A DNA stretch of 64,000 bases, taken from Apostichopus japonicus. Taxonomy: Eukaryota > Echinodermata > Holothuroidea > Aspidochirotida > Stichopodidae. The stretch spans positions 4,142,213 to 4,206,212 of the forward strand of contig NC_092574.1 in NCBI RefSeq assembly GCF_037975245.1, given 5' to 3'. Positions within the stretch are counted from its first letter, which is position 1; the number at the start of each line of letters is the position of its first letter. Below are positions 12,697 to 24,500 of the stretch, one piece after another. The position numbers were made by a program, and so were the translations under genes. The notes under the pieces are model-generated. The model saw only the letters and a program-made list of their open reading frames with translations. It made no database searches and was not told where the DNA came from.

Positions 12697-12877
12697 AAGG
12701 CAACCAAAATATGTTCGAAATTCACAAAAAATGAAAAGTTAAATCGACAAAAAACAGTTCAAACGTGCCGGACGTTGAACAGATGAAATAGAATTACAAA
12801 AACAACAATAATAGTATACGAAGTGATTGAAAAATGAAGCTTTATTAAGAGCAAAGAGAAGAGCGATACTTGCACCG

Positions 12878-12988
12878 AAGGCTGGCAATTATGGAAGGGA
12901 GATGGCCACACACACATACAAACAATTGCCAGATGCTAGAACGAGGTAAATATGGTAATGCATAAGGTTATAGGAGGTGAGGGAGTAC
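12878..12988. repeat. Right inverted terminal repeat of the DIRS-like element
   Basis: Reverse-complement partner of 9596-9700. It carries GGTTATAGGAGGTGAGGGAG at its outer end and the GT/CA-rich ACACACACATACAAAC inner part. Confidence 0.8.
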
Positions 12989-14334
12989 GCGCTGTCAATT
13001 AGAGCATTTGAAAATTCTCCTCCTTAATTTCATCACACTTCACCCCACTCCTCATCCCCCCCTCCCCCTTTATCTTCTCCTTTCCACTTCACTTCCAGCT
13101 TTTTGAAAATTTAAGACCCAAAAGACGCGATTTGGTGGACCATTTTTACAGTGATTGCCAGTGTACTACAAATGTGTTAAACCATGTTACGGTAGCACAT
13201 GAGTCGTTTTGTTGCAACATGAATCCCGGTATCGTAACTACAACCGGTATTTTCCCCAACTTTCATCTATGGTTCAAAGCACTTAGTTCCGAGACTGTCA
13301 ATGCCATACATTCAATATGCATAGCCTAGGCTACAGTATACATGTACATACTCTTACACGCACGGTTATAAAAAAAAATATAAAAAATAACACGCTATAT
13401 TAGGGCCTTTGTTTTTCATCATACACTTCCAAAAGAAAAGCACAAACCTTGGAAAAAAACAACCGACACCATCCTTCATTCATACTCGACGTACGATATT
13501 AGATTATCACGTTCGCACATGGATTAAACTAGTAATCCGTTCTAGGGATCAAACGATTATGCATAACAGAAAATACCGATTATTTTTTTCATAATCGTAC
13601 CGATTCCGATTATTTCAAAAAGAGAAAATATCCCATTTATACGAAACCAGCAATAAAATTTGTGATAGAAAAAATTATTGTTGTGATTTTCCTGTTTCCT
13701 TTTGCTTTCGTTGTAATACAAAGGCTCTTAGGTATCCTTTTGTTTGTATCAAACTACCTCTGGAGTTTCTCGGGATTTTTTTTTTTTTTTACAAATTTCC
13801 AAAATACGAAAATATGACATCCTACCTAGTCAGCACTGTGCTCAGCGAATGGCCTAACTACCTCGACGTGTATGTCACCTGTTAATGGCTTGAAATGGGC
13901 TAAGAATAGTTACTCAAAATATCCATCTCAAAAAGTATCTCAGACAAACCATCCATCTTCAATCTTTACCAAAGTGTAAATTTTATTTACATATTGGCTA
14001 CATTCCGACTTTATTTTGTACTTATTTTCAGTATTATACCGTTTATGAAGAAATAGAAATGTTACAAACTTGAAGTTAAACATACCTATTCGTTACCTAT
14101 TTAACTCCATTCGAGTTCAATTAGAAAATGTATGCTCAGGCCAATCAAACTGAAAAGCAAATTGTACCATCGTAACTTGTTTAAAATTACTCTAGAATGT
14201 TACCAGATTGATATAAAGAAATAATAACAACTAGAAACTACTCCAATATAAAATACAATTTTCCCTATTTAAGATATAGCACATACCTTCCAAACAAATG
14301 CCGATTTCCAGCAAATTGAAAGTTGTAAACTAAG

Positions 14335-14820
14335 CTACGCATTTTTTTTTTTTTTTGGCAAACCAATGGTTAGGCTACATTTCCCATTGACTTAGTGTGG
14401 TTGTTAGGCTAACATGCTTGTTGTTGCAGTATTTCATGGATATTTTAGTTTTAGCTAACTGCGTCACAATTTCAGCGAATAAAGAGATGCTAAGGCTAGA
14501 TTTTCCCGTTGACTACGTGTGGTGTTCGGGTACCATGCGCGACGATAGCAGCCTGGAAAGTATGTAAAAAAGCTACGCAAAGTATTGTTTTTTTTTTTTT
14601 TTTGGCAAAACGATCGTTGGGCTACATTTCCCATTGACTTAGTGTGGTTGTTAGGCTAACATGTGGTCGAAGATTGCAGTTTCCATGTACAGTATATTAT
14701 TATATATTAAAAATTTTTGTATTTGCGACACAACTAGAGCGAATAAACAGATGGCTAGGTTAGATTTCCACATTGACTTAGTGTGAAGTAAGGCTACCAT
14801 GTGGTCGGAGATTTGTGTGG
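14335..14820. repeat. Diverged tandem repeat, about four units
   Basis: Units share GGCTACATTTCCCATTGAC, TTAGTGTGGTTGTTAGGC and ACATG, starting near 14365, 14495, 14615 and 14755. Two units are preceded by a T-rich run (14342-14357 and 14588-14602). The degree of divergence points to an old duplication series. Confidence 0.6.
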
Positions 14821-15059
14821 ATGTTAAGTTATTGTCGCTGGTACTGAAATTGCTTCGTGGAAGCCGTAATTTGCCAGTGACTTTGCGGGAAGTTCCCGGT
14901 GATTGTGCTCGACCCGCACTACTTAAAATTTGATGCGGGATTGTGAGAACTTATCGCGCTGCTAAAGCAAACGCATGTCACTATTAATTTTACACAGACA
15001 CCTGATATAACGAGGGCGATTTTTTTTATAGTTCTCTGTTTTTGCTGTCTTGTTTTTTT

Positions 15060-15165
15060 TTAATTTTTTTTTTTATCTCCGCTCCAAAATTTCCCGTGAG
15101 TGACGAATATTTATATTTTTATCTCTGCTCCAAAATTTCCCGCGAGTGACTAAAATTTCCCCGGA
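15060..15165. repeat. Short tandem duplication
   Basis: TTATCTCCGCTCCAAAATTTC and its near copy TTATCTCTGCTCCAAAATTTC sit about 52 bp apart, each followed by CCG(T/C)GAGTGAC. Confidence 0.55.
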
Positions 15166-15219
15166 ACCAGGTTCCCGTGTTACCTCTTTTTTCCTGGCCT
15201 GTACATAGCCCTAAATTAT

Positions 15220-15430
15220 AGTCAAAATATGCCTCGGAAGCCCAATTTGATGTCCACAGTTTTCACTTTGTGTGACCCTCTATATAGGATTCAGCTTCAG
15301 TGACCCCATGACATCTCCCTCCTTTAGAAAACCTTCAGTCACCTCTGGCCCTACCATGAAACTTCTGCCACCTACCTAACATCAGTCAGGAAGGGGGATT
15401 TTATTTGCCCCCCCCCCTGCATATCACTGT
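15220..15430. repeat. Dispersed repeat related to 50100-50350 and 50395-50700
   Basis: It shares blocks such as CTATATAGGATTCAGCTTCA-TGACCCC and CACCTCTGGCCCT with the sequences in the cholinesterase-like intron, and ends in a C run. These look like members of one interspersed family; no termini were resolved. Confidence 0.4.
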
Positions 15431-16178
15431 CAAGTGTAGTTTGTTCATCGTCAGCATTTACAGTTCTAAGTTAACTTTCTGCAACCTGCTATCATCTCTT
15501 TCTTTGTGATGATTTATGACTCCAGGTGACAACATTTATGTGGACACAAAAATCTTGTATTTAGGAAGAATCTCAATCAATGTTTTGAATAGGTTCAACT
15601 CGAGATCCAACACATCATATTACAGAAATTTAATAAGCTTGCAGGATTTCAATTCCGTACATTTGGTCTATACGGGTATCCATTATGAGTTGAAATGAGC
15701 TTTATGTTTGATATCATGCAATTTCAAAGCATGGCGCCTCACATGAAAATTGACAAAAGTGTGTTTAACTGAAAAATTTGTAAGAAAAGGTATATACTTA
15801 GCGTGATGAGTGGGTGGGCGTGTTTTTACTGTATTTGATGTTTTGTGCTCAGATGAAGTGAGCAGTGCATGTGTAACAGTACCTTTATGACTGTCATGGT
15901 AACAATGTTGGCAGCTGTTTTCCAATGGTTTAACATATAGACAAGTGGATGAACAGTTAGACTGACAGACACAAGGAAACACCTATCAACACTACATGAA
16001 ATCATGTCAAGAGGGACCAAGGTGATACTTGAACCCAAGTGATATATCCTCAGTCATTTTAAGGGAAGTACTACAAGAAATCAGCACTATTTTGAAAACT
16101 GTTAGTCTACACTTATAGACATCACATCTTTTTATGATCGGATGAAACTTCACATTGTCGTTGTTCTGAGACACTTAC

Positions 16179-16268
16179 GTGCATTGACTTTCTCATCTCC
16201 CTGGTAGACCTGCGCAGAAATTCCTGTCTTTGCAAATGATCCCCTTGCCCCATGCTGCAATTTGAGAT
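16179..16268 (-). CDS. ARAP-like gene, linker exon
   Basis: Minus-strand exon of 90 bp with a strong acceptor (TTCTTTTTTCAG) and a consensus GTAAGT donor (complement of 16173-16178). In phase 0 it reads ISNCSMGQGDHLQRQEFL followed by RRSTREMRKSMH, a basic linker. Phase 0 matches the end of the giant exon at 29093 and the start of the exon at 5412. A second frame is also open (SDLKLQHG...), so the frame choice depends on the phase of its neighbours. Confidence 0.6.
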
Positions 16269-17104
16269 CTGAAAAAAGAAACGATCTCTTAAATGAGAAA
16301 TTCATGTCCTGAATTTCCATACCTTCTTCTAGATACAAGCTAGCCCAATCAGAGACTGAATTTGCGTTCAGCAACCTCAGGAATTTAAGCCTCTGAGTAC
16401 TTAGTTAGTATTTAGTGAAGGTTGACAAAAGATTGCATCATGGGATAATTAGTGATAAAAAGCAGTTTCATGAGCCAGATGAAATAATTGCATATATCTC
16501 ATGAAGGAAGCAAAGCAGACATAACATAACATGGTAAAGTGGTAACTGCATAGGATAATGAAGTGCATTTGTTGTGCATAAACATGTAAGTATTAGAGAG
16601 TGCTTTTAATGATATATTGCTGTTAACTAGGATCTGCAAAAATTATACAACTACAGTAAATGCTTAGAAGATTTCATGACGTCGTACCTGGACTATATAT
16701 TTGTGAAAGCAAACTTACCTGTCTGTACACAACTATCAAAAGTTAAGTCTTACTATACCATTCAGCCAGGTATCTTACCTATAAGTTAATCAATGATAGA
16801 CAAAGCATATCTAATGTTATAAGGATTGGGTCGGCCTCCCACCCTCAAAACTAAGCGATATGTTTAGCAGATGATATTATTAAGGCCATGCAAGGAGAGT
16901 TAGTAAAAGTTTCACCAGACTCCTAAAAGTTGTGTCCTCCATGTTAATTTCAGTTGTGCAGGCATCATGCTGAAAGCTAATGCATTGTAACCTACAGCTG
17001 AGCTCAATAACCTTACATAAACAATACCAACATGCAGAGATATGTCTCCCAAATGAACCTTAACCACAGATGTATCCACATACTACAAAGTATGAAATTG
17101 AACC

Positions 17105-17220
17105 ACAATGTACTTTTTGACTGGTAGTGTTTACAAGGTTTTGCAAACTTTGACCTCCATTTACCTCCTATGACCTCAAGTAACCTTTGACCTCCATTGA
17201 CCTCAAGTAAGTAAAGTAAC
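17105..17220. repeat. TGACCT-rich dispersed repeat
   Basis: The segment is dense in TTTGACCTCCATTGACCTC words. The same word style and surrounding text recurs at 27990-28480 and 32195-32530. I read these as copies of one interspersed family. Confidence 0.5.
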
Positions 17221-17514
17221 CTTTATTGCATTCAAAGCACAGTTAGCTTCTTGTCCTTTATACTACTGTACCTACAATAAGATTTATGAAGTTCATTATA
17301 TAATATATTATCCTCACTGACATACTTAGTTGAATAGTTTTATGATCTACATCATTTGTGAAGGATTTGTGCAAAACATGCTGTAAAAATATTCTGAAAA
17401 CTTTTAGCATTTTTCCATTGGCAAGTTTTCGAAGTATGATCATTAACCAACTATTAGTTGTAAAGTATAGAACAGTATACTACTGTAATGTACAGTAGTA
17501 ACTCACCTCCAGAA

Positions 17515-17680
17515 CTTGTTAAAATGTGCAAGACTGAATTGTTTCAAATCTGTTTCAAGACGTATCTTTTACTAAAACATATTGTAACTAAATATTGTTA
17601 AGCGCCACAAGAATTATTTCATAGTTTGTTTGGCGATATTTAAAAATTACAAATTATTATTATTATTATTATAAATGTTG
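17515..17680 (+). mobile_element. LINE 3' tail fragment (CR1/L2-type)
   Basis: The plus strand carries the C-terminal-like coding remnant TTTCAAGACGTATCTTTTAC, a GCGCC stretch and a terminal ATTATTATT array. This mirrors the end of the LINE at 59580-61400 (FKSLLKTHLF, GCGCTTTATAAGAACTG, then TTATTATTATT). Only the last 160 bp or so survive. Confidence 0.5.
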
Positions 17681-17987
17681 CATAAAAACCATAAACAGAC
17701 TGCACAGCAGGATAAATGGCCTCCTAACTGCTACAACCTTTCACTGCCACAACTTTAGAGCTCTTTTGAACAACATTTGTCCTGAGTCTTGTCAAATAGT
17801 ATAGTCCTCCCGTAAAGTACACAATTCAAAATAACTAGCAAACTAAAAGTAAAATCCCTAAAATTTCCTAACCTACCTCCAAGTCACCAAGGTCTACAGT
17901 ATATGTTATCCACCATTCATAAATGCCTAAACCAACTTTCTGTATACTGGACTAGTCTCGAATGCGATTCGAGACTGGTCGAGTGTA

Positions 17988-18030
17988 TAGAGAGGAGAAT
18001 TGCTTCAGGATCGAAATGTTAGACAAACAC
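17988..18030 (+). repeat. Penelope-like tail remnant
   Basis: The segment AGGATCGAAATGTTAGACAAAC aligns with AGGATCGAAATGTCAGGCCAAC at 1325-1346, part of the same hammerhead-like tail. The 5' half of the hairpin is eroded here. Confidence 0.35.
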
Positions 18031-18326
18031 TGGTTTGTTGCCGTGGCAATCATGAAGTCATAATTAAAAGAAATGAAGACATGCCATGAGTATATGCAAA
18101 TATGTTTGTGGGCAAAGAAATGTTTCAAATTGCAAAGAACACTGTACAGTATATATAGCCTACTTTCAATCAGTTACAGCAGTAGTACTGTATGTTTTCA
18201 CACACACAGAGTCTCAATACACACTGTACGTACTTCTTAAATCATCCAGCTAAATACTTTGAGTAACATGAATGCCTTAGGGATTAATTTTGAGCTTAAT
18301 TTTGGGCTAGAGTCAATGTCAGCACC

Positions 18327-18360
18327 CTTATCAAGGTGCTTCAACGAAGAACCGAAGCGT
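18327..18360 (+). repeat. Penelope-like tail remnant with hairpin
   Basis: The segment reads TTATCAA-GGTGCTTC-aac-GAAGAACC-GAAGCG. The arrangement (heptamer, stem with a small loop, then GAA) parallels the tails at 1308 and 56785. It lies a short distance upstream of the hAT-like element. Confidence 0.35.
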
Positions 18361-18396
18361 AAAGCATCCAATGTTGACACTAGTAACAGTAGAAAC

Positions 18397-19855
18397 TAGT
18401 GTTGCTATGATAATCGTTTTCAATATCGGTATCGGCCGATATTTGCAATATCGGCAGCATATCGGTATCGGTAAAATTTTGCCTAATTGCCGATAACAGC
18501 AAACCGATATTTAACTTTTCTTTTTAACAGCAGAGCTACTCCTTTATACTTGCAATGATCTGTTAATCTGCCCATGACGATCCATTTCTTTAGCGTCAAT
18601 TAAACTCAGATTCATTTTCGATTAATATCCATGGAAACCTGACCCTCCGTAATCTCTAAAAACATGTCTACGGCGTGCGAATATAACCAATGACCTTCGT
18701 GAACCTTGGCCTACACACAGCATTAGTGCAGCATATATACACTGTACTAACCATTCATTTTCTCAAAGGCCTCCGTGAAAACCTTGAACATGATGTATAT
18801 AACTGGCAGTTCAGCAGTGTTGGAAAACCTTGTTCAATTTCCCGCGAACACAAAATACTGACAACTTTCTTTTATTTAAATTGTCACGAAACTGATAAAT
18901 TTTAAAATGACAAGTTAAAGTACCTATATAATGTTATAAAATGAAAAGAGATTTAATCTGTCTTTCAATCTTTAAAAAGTGCAACTTACAAAACTTCCGA
19001 TATTATGAAACAAACAACGTTCAGCAAAGCCCTGTTTCTAGACTGCCTAACAATGAATAGCGTGCACTATCCGTACATGTTTACAACTGCAGTGTTTAAC
19101 CCTATACCCAACTACTACGGTACATGTGCTGCAAATTTCCCCAGGTACCTTCCCAAACAACTGTGAGCTCATCCCCTGTGTAACACCTGTTTGTTAACAT
19201 TTTTTGGCACGTTGCCAGCGAACTTTTTGGTTATGTGAGATCCGTAACCGCCGAGGTGGTTAGGCTATTTGCTATACACTTAACTATGGTAGGATATTAT
19301 TTTTTCCGTATTTTTTTTTTATAAATTCTAGAAAATACTTTCTTTTCCCCCCCCCCGCTTAACAACAGATGTGGTCTTACGGTATATTCATAAATGGATG
19401 CACTAGAGCCTTGTTTACATGACATTAGTTGCATTTAGTACGATATGCCAGTTTTGCGTGAATTTTTCGAAAGTGTTTTGCTCGATCTTTCGTAATATTT
19501 GAAAGGGTGTACCACCTTACTTTCCGTACACAATTGGTCATTTCTCTAATGATTGTCAGTTTTTTTTTCTCTATACGGTCAAGTGAATAAGTTGTACAGT
19601 GAGTATAAACTCAATAAATTATAACTTTTACATTGTGATCGACAGTTCGTAACCTAATTAAGATGCAATTTTGCAAGCATACGTTAACACTGTAAGCAAC
19701 TTGTAAGTCTTTACGATGTTAAGGCTCACATTTACTGCGTCCAGTTTATTTTGTCTGTTAAAAAATATCGGTATCGTATCGGTATCGGACCGATATTGGG
19801 ATGATAATATCGGATATCAGCCAAAACCGATATTGGTGATATCGGCGCAACACTA
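18397..19855. mobile_element. Non-autonomous hAT-like element
   Basis: A 1,459-bp element with terminal inverted repeats TAGTGTTGC...GCAACACTA. It is flanked by a perfect 8-bp duplication GTAGAAAC (18389-18396 and 19856-19863). The 8-bp target duplication and TAGTGTTGC-type ends are typical of hAT transposons. Both subterminal regions are full of ATCGGTATCGG / CCGATATCGG words in both orientations, likely transposase-binding repeats. No transposase reading frame is present. Confidence 0.85.
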
Positions 19856-20519
19856 GTAGAAACCTTGTTGCTAAGCCTAACAATAACGTTAGCACTACTA
19901 CTACTACTAGCAGTAACGACATGACTGACCAGGGACTAGGCCTAGCGATCTTTCAGACTCGCAATAACACTGCGGTTACTACAAGAACACCTGTCGAACA
20001 ATGGAGCTCGGAACCTCTTCAAAAACTGCTCATTCTCAGGCCCAGTAAACGTTTATTTGAACGGTTCATCTACCAACCAGGGATAGACGAGTTCTACTCA
20101 AAAGAATGTTAGCAACAAGCAACGTTGCAATCCTAACTGTGCTGTAGCGTTTACGGACTTTCCAGAACACACACAACTCAGCATCTGGTTATTGCGCAAT
20201 TTGACCTGGTAGGTCAAAAAAACGTTTTACAATGTTATCTTTAGAAATTTGTTCATCTGTACTTATTTAATTTGCATTTGCCTCCATTTTTTAGTGTTTG
20301 AATGGATTAAAGTACAAAAATTTAAGACCAAACGACACTGCTTCATTCGTATTTTTTCACTCTTAATGTTCGTCGGAAGAAAATGCTGTTTTACAATGAG
20401 GTTACTATTACGTCATTCAGGAAAAAGATCAAGGGAGGCATTTGGAGAATTAAATACAGATCAGCAAAAATTAGCGAAAGAATGCCGTTTTCTAACATTT
20501 GTGAGGGTCATTTATGAAT

Positions 20520-20688
20520 GGGGATAAAAACGAGGGTACCCGGTCTTAAATTTGATTTGAGACCTCTGATGACGTCATCGAGAAGGGCAGCGGACCTCGG
20601 CTATCGCCTCGGTCCGCTCAGCCTCCTCGATGACGTCATCATCGGTCTCAAATCAAATTTAAGACCGGTTCCCCTCGTATTTATCCCC
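20520..20688. repeat. 169-bp near-perfect hairpin
   Basis: Left arm GGGGATAAAAACGAGGG...CGGTCTTAAATTTGATTTGAG is mirrored by the right arm ending CTCGTATTTATCCCC. Each arm contains the palindrome GATGACGTCATC, so two CRE-like TGACGTCA sites are present. The loop region is around GGACCTCGGCTATCGCCTCGG. It is most likely a foldback MITE; no clear target duplication was found. Confidence 0.8.
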
Positions 20689-21104
20689 TAATTAATCAAC
20701 TTAACAATAACTGTGTGATATAACTTGTAGCTGAAACAAAGACTGAATACTTTGATGACTTTCTATTGTAGGGTAATAAAGAGTAATCAATCCAAACATT
20801 TCCTTAAGGGTTCCTAACTTTAATGAAGGTAAAGAACTTTCCATCTGGTCTGTAGATCTTTATAGAAATAAAATATAAATTTGAGCTTAGGATATTTACA
20901 ATATAGTTTGTAACCATTCCCCACCCACTGAGTTGTATCAACTTATTTTCCCTAATTTCCCCCTTTAATATCCACCCACACATTGTTACCAATAAATAAA
21001 TTTGTTAGGTAATCAGGAAATGCAGTATTTATCATCGATATTAGTCATCGATCTGACCAAGTAATAGTTTAGGTAAGTTGATTTCTGCTGCTTCTCTGAT
21101 TTGT

Positions 21105-21500
21105 TACTGATCAATATAGAGTATGTATACAGCTTCTCCAAATTGTTACCGATCAACAGAGAGTATACAAGTATACAGCTTCTCCAAATTGTTACCGATC
21201 AATAGAGAGTATGTATACAGCTTCTCCACATAGTTACCGATCAACAGAGAGTATACAAGTATACAGCTTCTCCAAATTGTTACCAATCAATAGAATGTAT
21301 GTATACACTGTACAGCTTCTCCAAGTTGTTACCGATCAATAGAGAGTATACAGCTTCTCCAAATTGTTACCGATCAATAGAGAGTCTCCAAGTGTTGTTA
21401 CCGATCATTTAGAGAGTATACAGCTTCTCCAAATTGTTACCGATCAATAGAGAGTATGTATACAGCTTCTCCAAACTGTTACCGATCAATAGAGAGTATA
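21105..21500. repeat. Minisatellite of about 42 bp
   Basis: Repeats of TACAGCTTCTCCAAATTGTT followed by ACCGATCAATAGAGAGTATG occur about nine times with small indels, giving units of about 27-50 bp. Confidence 0.85.
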
Positions 21501-24500
21501 CATGTACAGTATACAGCTATTAACCAGACCATGTGTTCTAAGATGGTATTGGTCCCCAACAGACATGTCTCTTCTTTATTTAACAAAATAAATCCCTATA
21601 CTGAGGAACAAAAAAAATACTTAGATGTACAAAGAACATAGCACTGTATAATCAAGACAAAATCATGCAAACTGTACTACCTTCTAATAACTCAAAACAG
21701 ACATTCACTGAGCATTGTGAAACAAACTACTGTATTACATGTAAGGTGCTAAAAAAGATAAGCCTACACCATGACTCACAGTTGATATGTTTAGAAAGTT
21801 AACAGATGATATTCAAACAGGTCCATGAAGTTCAGGGTATTTCAAATCACATACTGTACTGTGATGTTATGAAGCTTTCTGAATATGGTCACCAAGTTTT
21901 ACCAAACCTTCATTAAAATATGATTGCAACAATTGATCAAAGTCACTAGCTTAGATATTTGCATCAAATTAATTAGGTTAATGAGCAAGTCAGTAAGTGT
22001 TCCATAAGGTTCTCAATAATTACCAAGGTTCAATTGCTACTGATCACATGTCAAACACAAACTCAAGTCAATTTTTTTGAACTTTACTTTGTGTATGTTA
22101 CTAGTATCTAGACCTAATGAATGACACTATTATATGAAACTTAAGTATTGAATAAAATGGGACATATTTAATCAGCTTCTTTAACCTGCAATGCTATTTT
22201 ACATAATGATTTACTGAGATTAAAAGTGCCCTAAAATTACTACTATCACTGCAAATGCTTTTTTTTCCTTCACTACGCACCATTACTTTGCAGTGTCTCA
22301 GATAACTCACTTACTGGTTCAGTTGGATAGCAAGGTTAGCAACCTACGTACACACAGCAAAGACAAAGCCAAATGGGTGAATACTAAGAAAACAAGCGAC
22401 TAAGTTGCCAAAAACTTTTCCAGAATATATATATAGGCTTCTGTTCCTTGTTTGTATAAGCAACTAGTTCAGGTTTTAGCTATTCATTAGTGTTCCGTCT
22501 ATGATTAAACTAGGAATTGAGAATGGAAATGACAAGATGTAAAAGCAGAAGTGATCATCAGTCATAAAGCAGCCTGTTGCCACATCACAGCACTGGTTAA
22601 ATAGTACTCATAACAACTCAATACCGTATTTGGAAATGTTCTCTATATGACCTGTTTTGGTTTTTGCATAGTACACAGTATAGACATAGTATCGTAGGTA
22701 AACGGCCGTCACTTCCTTTTCCAAAGTTTGCACAAGAACAATATCCACACAAGTATTGCAGCAAATCTATACCAAGGATATAGACTACATATATGTTAAT
22801 GTTACATGCATAGCTTAATGCATTATGGGCCACTTTATACTTCATGCATGTACATTTATGGCAGGCTGTTATAAAAGCATGTGATTACTCAATTTACAGT
22901 ACTATAAAGTAAAGGCTATGAAACTTTATTTCACAAAGTGAAAATCATCACAATTATTCCAACCAATATTCTGATGTTAAAGATAGGAGCTGATGGTTAG
23001 GTCAAGATTTCATAAACCATGTTAACAGGCACTAGTCTGTTCATTTCAACATGTGAATTTCAGGTAGAAGGACACAATTGATACAATACCTCAACAATGT
23101 GTACTGGTCTTATCTGTTTTATAATCTATGCCACTCTGCCCCTGCTACAGGACATCATCAGTACAACCTATGATTTACTTTTCATCAAAATGCTGGAAAT
23201 GTTTCAACTTTCATTCATAGCAAACCTATCCCTGATTAAATCAAAGGTAACTGTACCATACTGTACTTCCAAGATTTCAACTAAATTCAAATACCTCCTG
23301 ATACCGTCTCTCTCACCCCATCCGTTCTCTCTCACCCCATCCATCCACATCCCCACCCCAAACAGAAAGCATGGCTTATGAATTTTCATTAAAATACTGG
23401 AATATTATTGGATATTACAACCAGTGTACACTGTACAGTAGTTAAAGCAAGTCTCTCCCCTCCCTTACTCCCCTCTCCCGATTCAGTTAACATTCTTGAA
23501 TACTGGGCAGTTATTCAATTACTAACCCCATGCACACATGAGTCTTGCATATAAAACATTAACCTCAGAGAAGGCTAAAATTAACAATGCCAAGCGCATT
23601 CTGGTATCGATTCCAACAACCACATATAGTGGCTCTAGAGCTTAAAATGATATTCCAAAATGTCCTATAATGTTACTTTTCATTTTTAAATTTCCAAAAA
23701 TGGAACATTTTGACCAAAATGCAATCATCTCTTCCTACTCTATAAAATGGACCCTGAAAAGTAATTTATCCTGAAAGAAATTCACAACACAATTATACTG
23801 TGGAAGACAGTACTCTACAGTACTGAACAGTACAATGCCAGGTCATGCTGGATAAATCATTCATATATCATGTACATGTGCTTCTAGCTAGGACATGCAC
23901 ACAATAAAATAAAAGCATTTTCATGTACTAGCAAATTGTGGATTAAGACATATTAAGTGCAAAAGACATTCGTATAATAGGTGTACAGCACTAACACACA
24001 CTTTATGTTCATCTGGCACTCATATTTATACAAGCAAAGTATGTGCAGGAGGTGTGTAACAATGATTTCACTACCAAAAAACCACTACGTATATGGCCTA
24101 AAATGCATATCCTTGGATGCTTATTACTGTATATTAATCCAAGTTACTAAAATGCTTCCTTATAACTGCAGTTTAGTCAATGAACTGATGTGTAGGCCTA
24201 CTGCATATTCTGAATAAGGATATTAAGTTGAGTTTGCATATGTACAATCTGGCAACGATATGTCAGTACTTAAAAGTGAAAAACTAAAATGGACGGCTTG
24301 CTTGAAGAATGATGGCAGAGCATGCAGTGTAATGTCCAGAAAGTACAAATAGTGAACATCATTAAGTAAATCCCTAAACTTGTATTGAAAATGTCATGTA
24401 ATCTTGAACCACTTTCTCTGCATCAGAAGAAAAAGTAAGGCAAACAACTGAAATGATGAAACATACAGTGTGTAAACACAAACACCGTGCACTGTACTTG

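Larger units (their letters stand above)
9550..13000 (-). mobile_element. DIRS-like tyrosine-recombinase retrotransposon, degenerate
   Basis: Read on the minus strand the order is reverse transcriptase (12283-12696), RNase H (11771-12310) and tyrosine recombinase (10111-11564). The ends are inverted: roughly 9596-9700 is the complement of 12878-12988. An internal complementary region near 10020-10128 repeats both termini, including the inverted copy of 9553-9600. This is the signature of DIRS elements, which integrate through a circular intermediate. Frames are broken several times, and the gag region and N-terminal RT are missing; the RT begins abruptly at a junction with AT-rich sequence near 12700. 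The element is GC-rich compared with the host, and sits in an intron of the ARAP-like gene. It is very likely immobile. Confidence 0.85.
5413..16178. other. Long intron of the ARAP-like gene, rich in inserted repeats
   Basis: About 10.8 kb without a recognised host exon. It contains the 42-bp minisatellite at 8366-8630, a Harbinger-like MITE at 8973-9376, the DIRS-like element at 9550-13000, tandem repeats at 14335-14820 and a dispersed repeat at 15220-15430. The remainder is plain AT-rich sequence. Confidence 0.55.

Noticed and set aside
9548-12742. Plus-strand open frames over the DIRS-like element, up to 185 codons
   Set aside because: They are shadows opposite GC-rich retrotransposon coding sequence and have no recognisable domains.
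13540-13620. Possible hAT end (AATCGTACCGATTCCG)
   Set aside because: No partner terminus or target duplication was found, so it stays a sequence resemblance.
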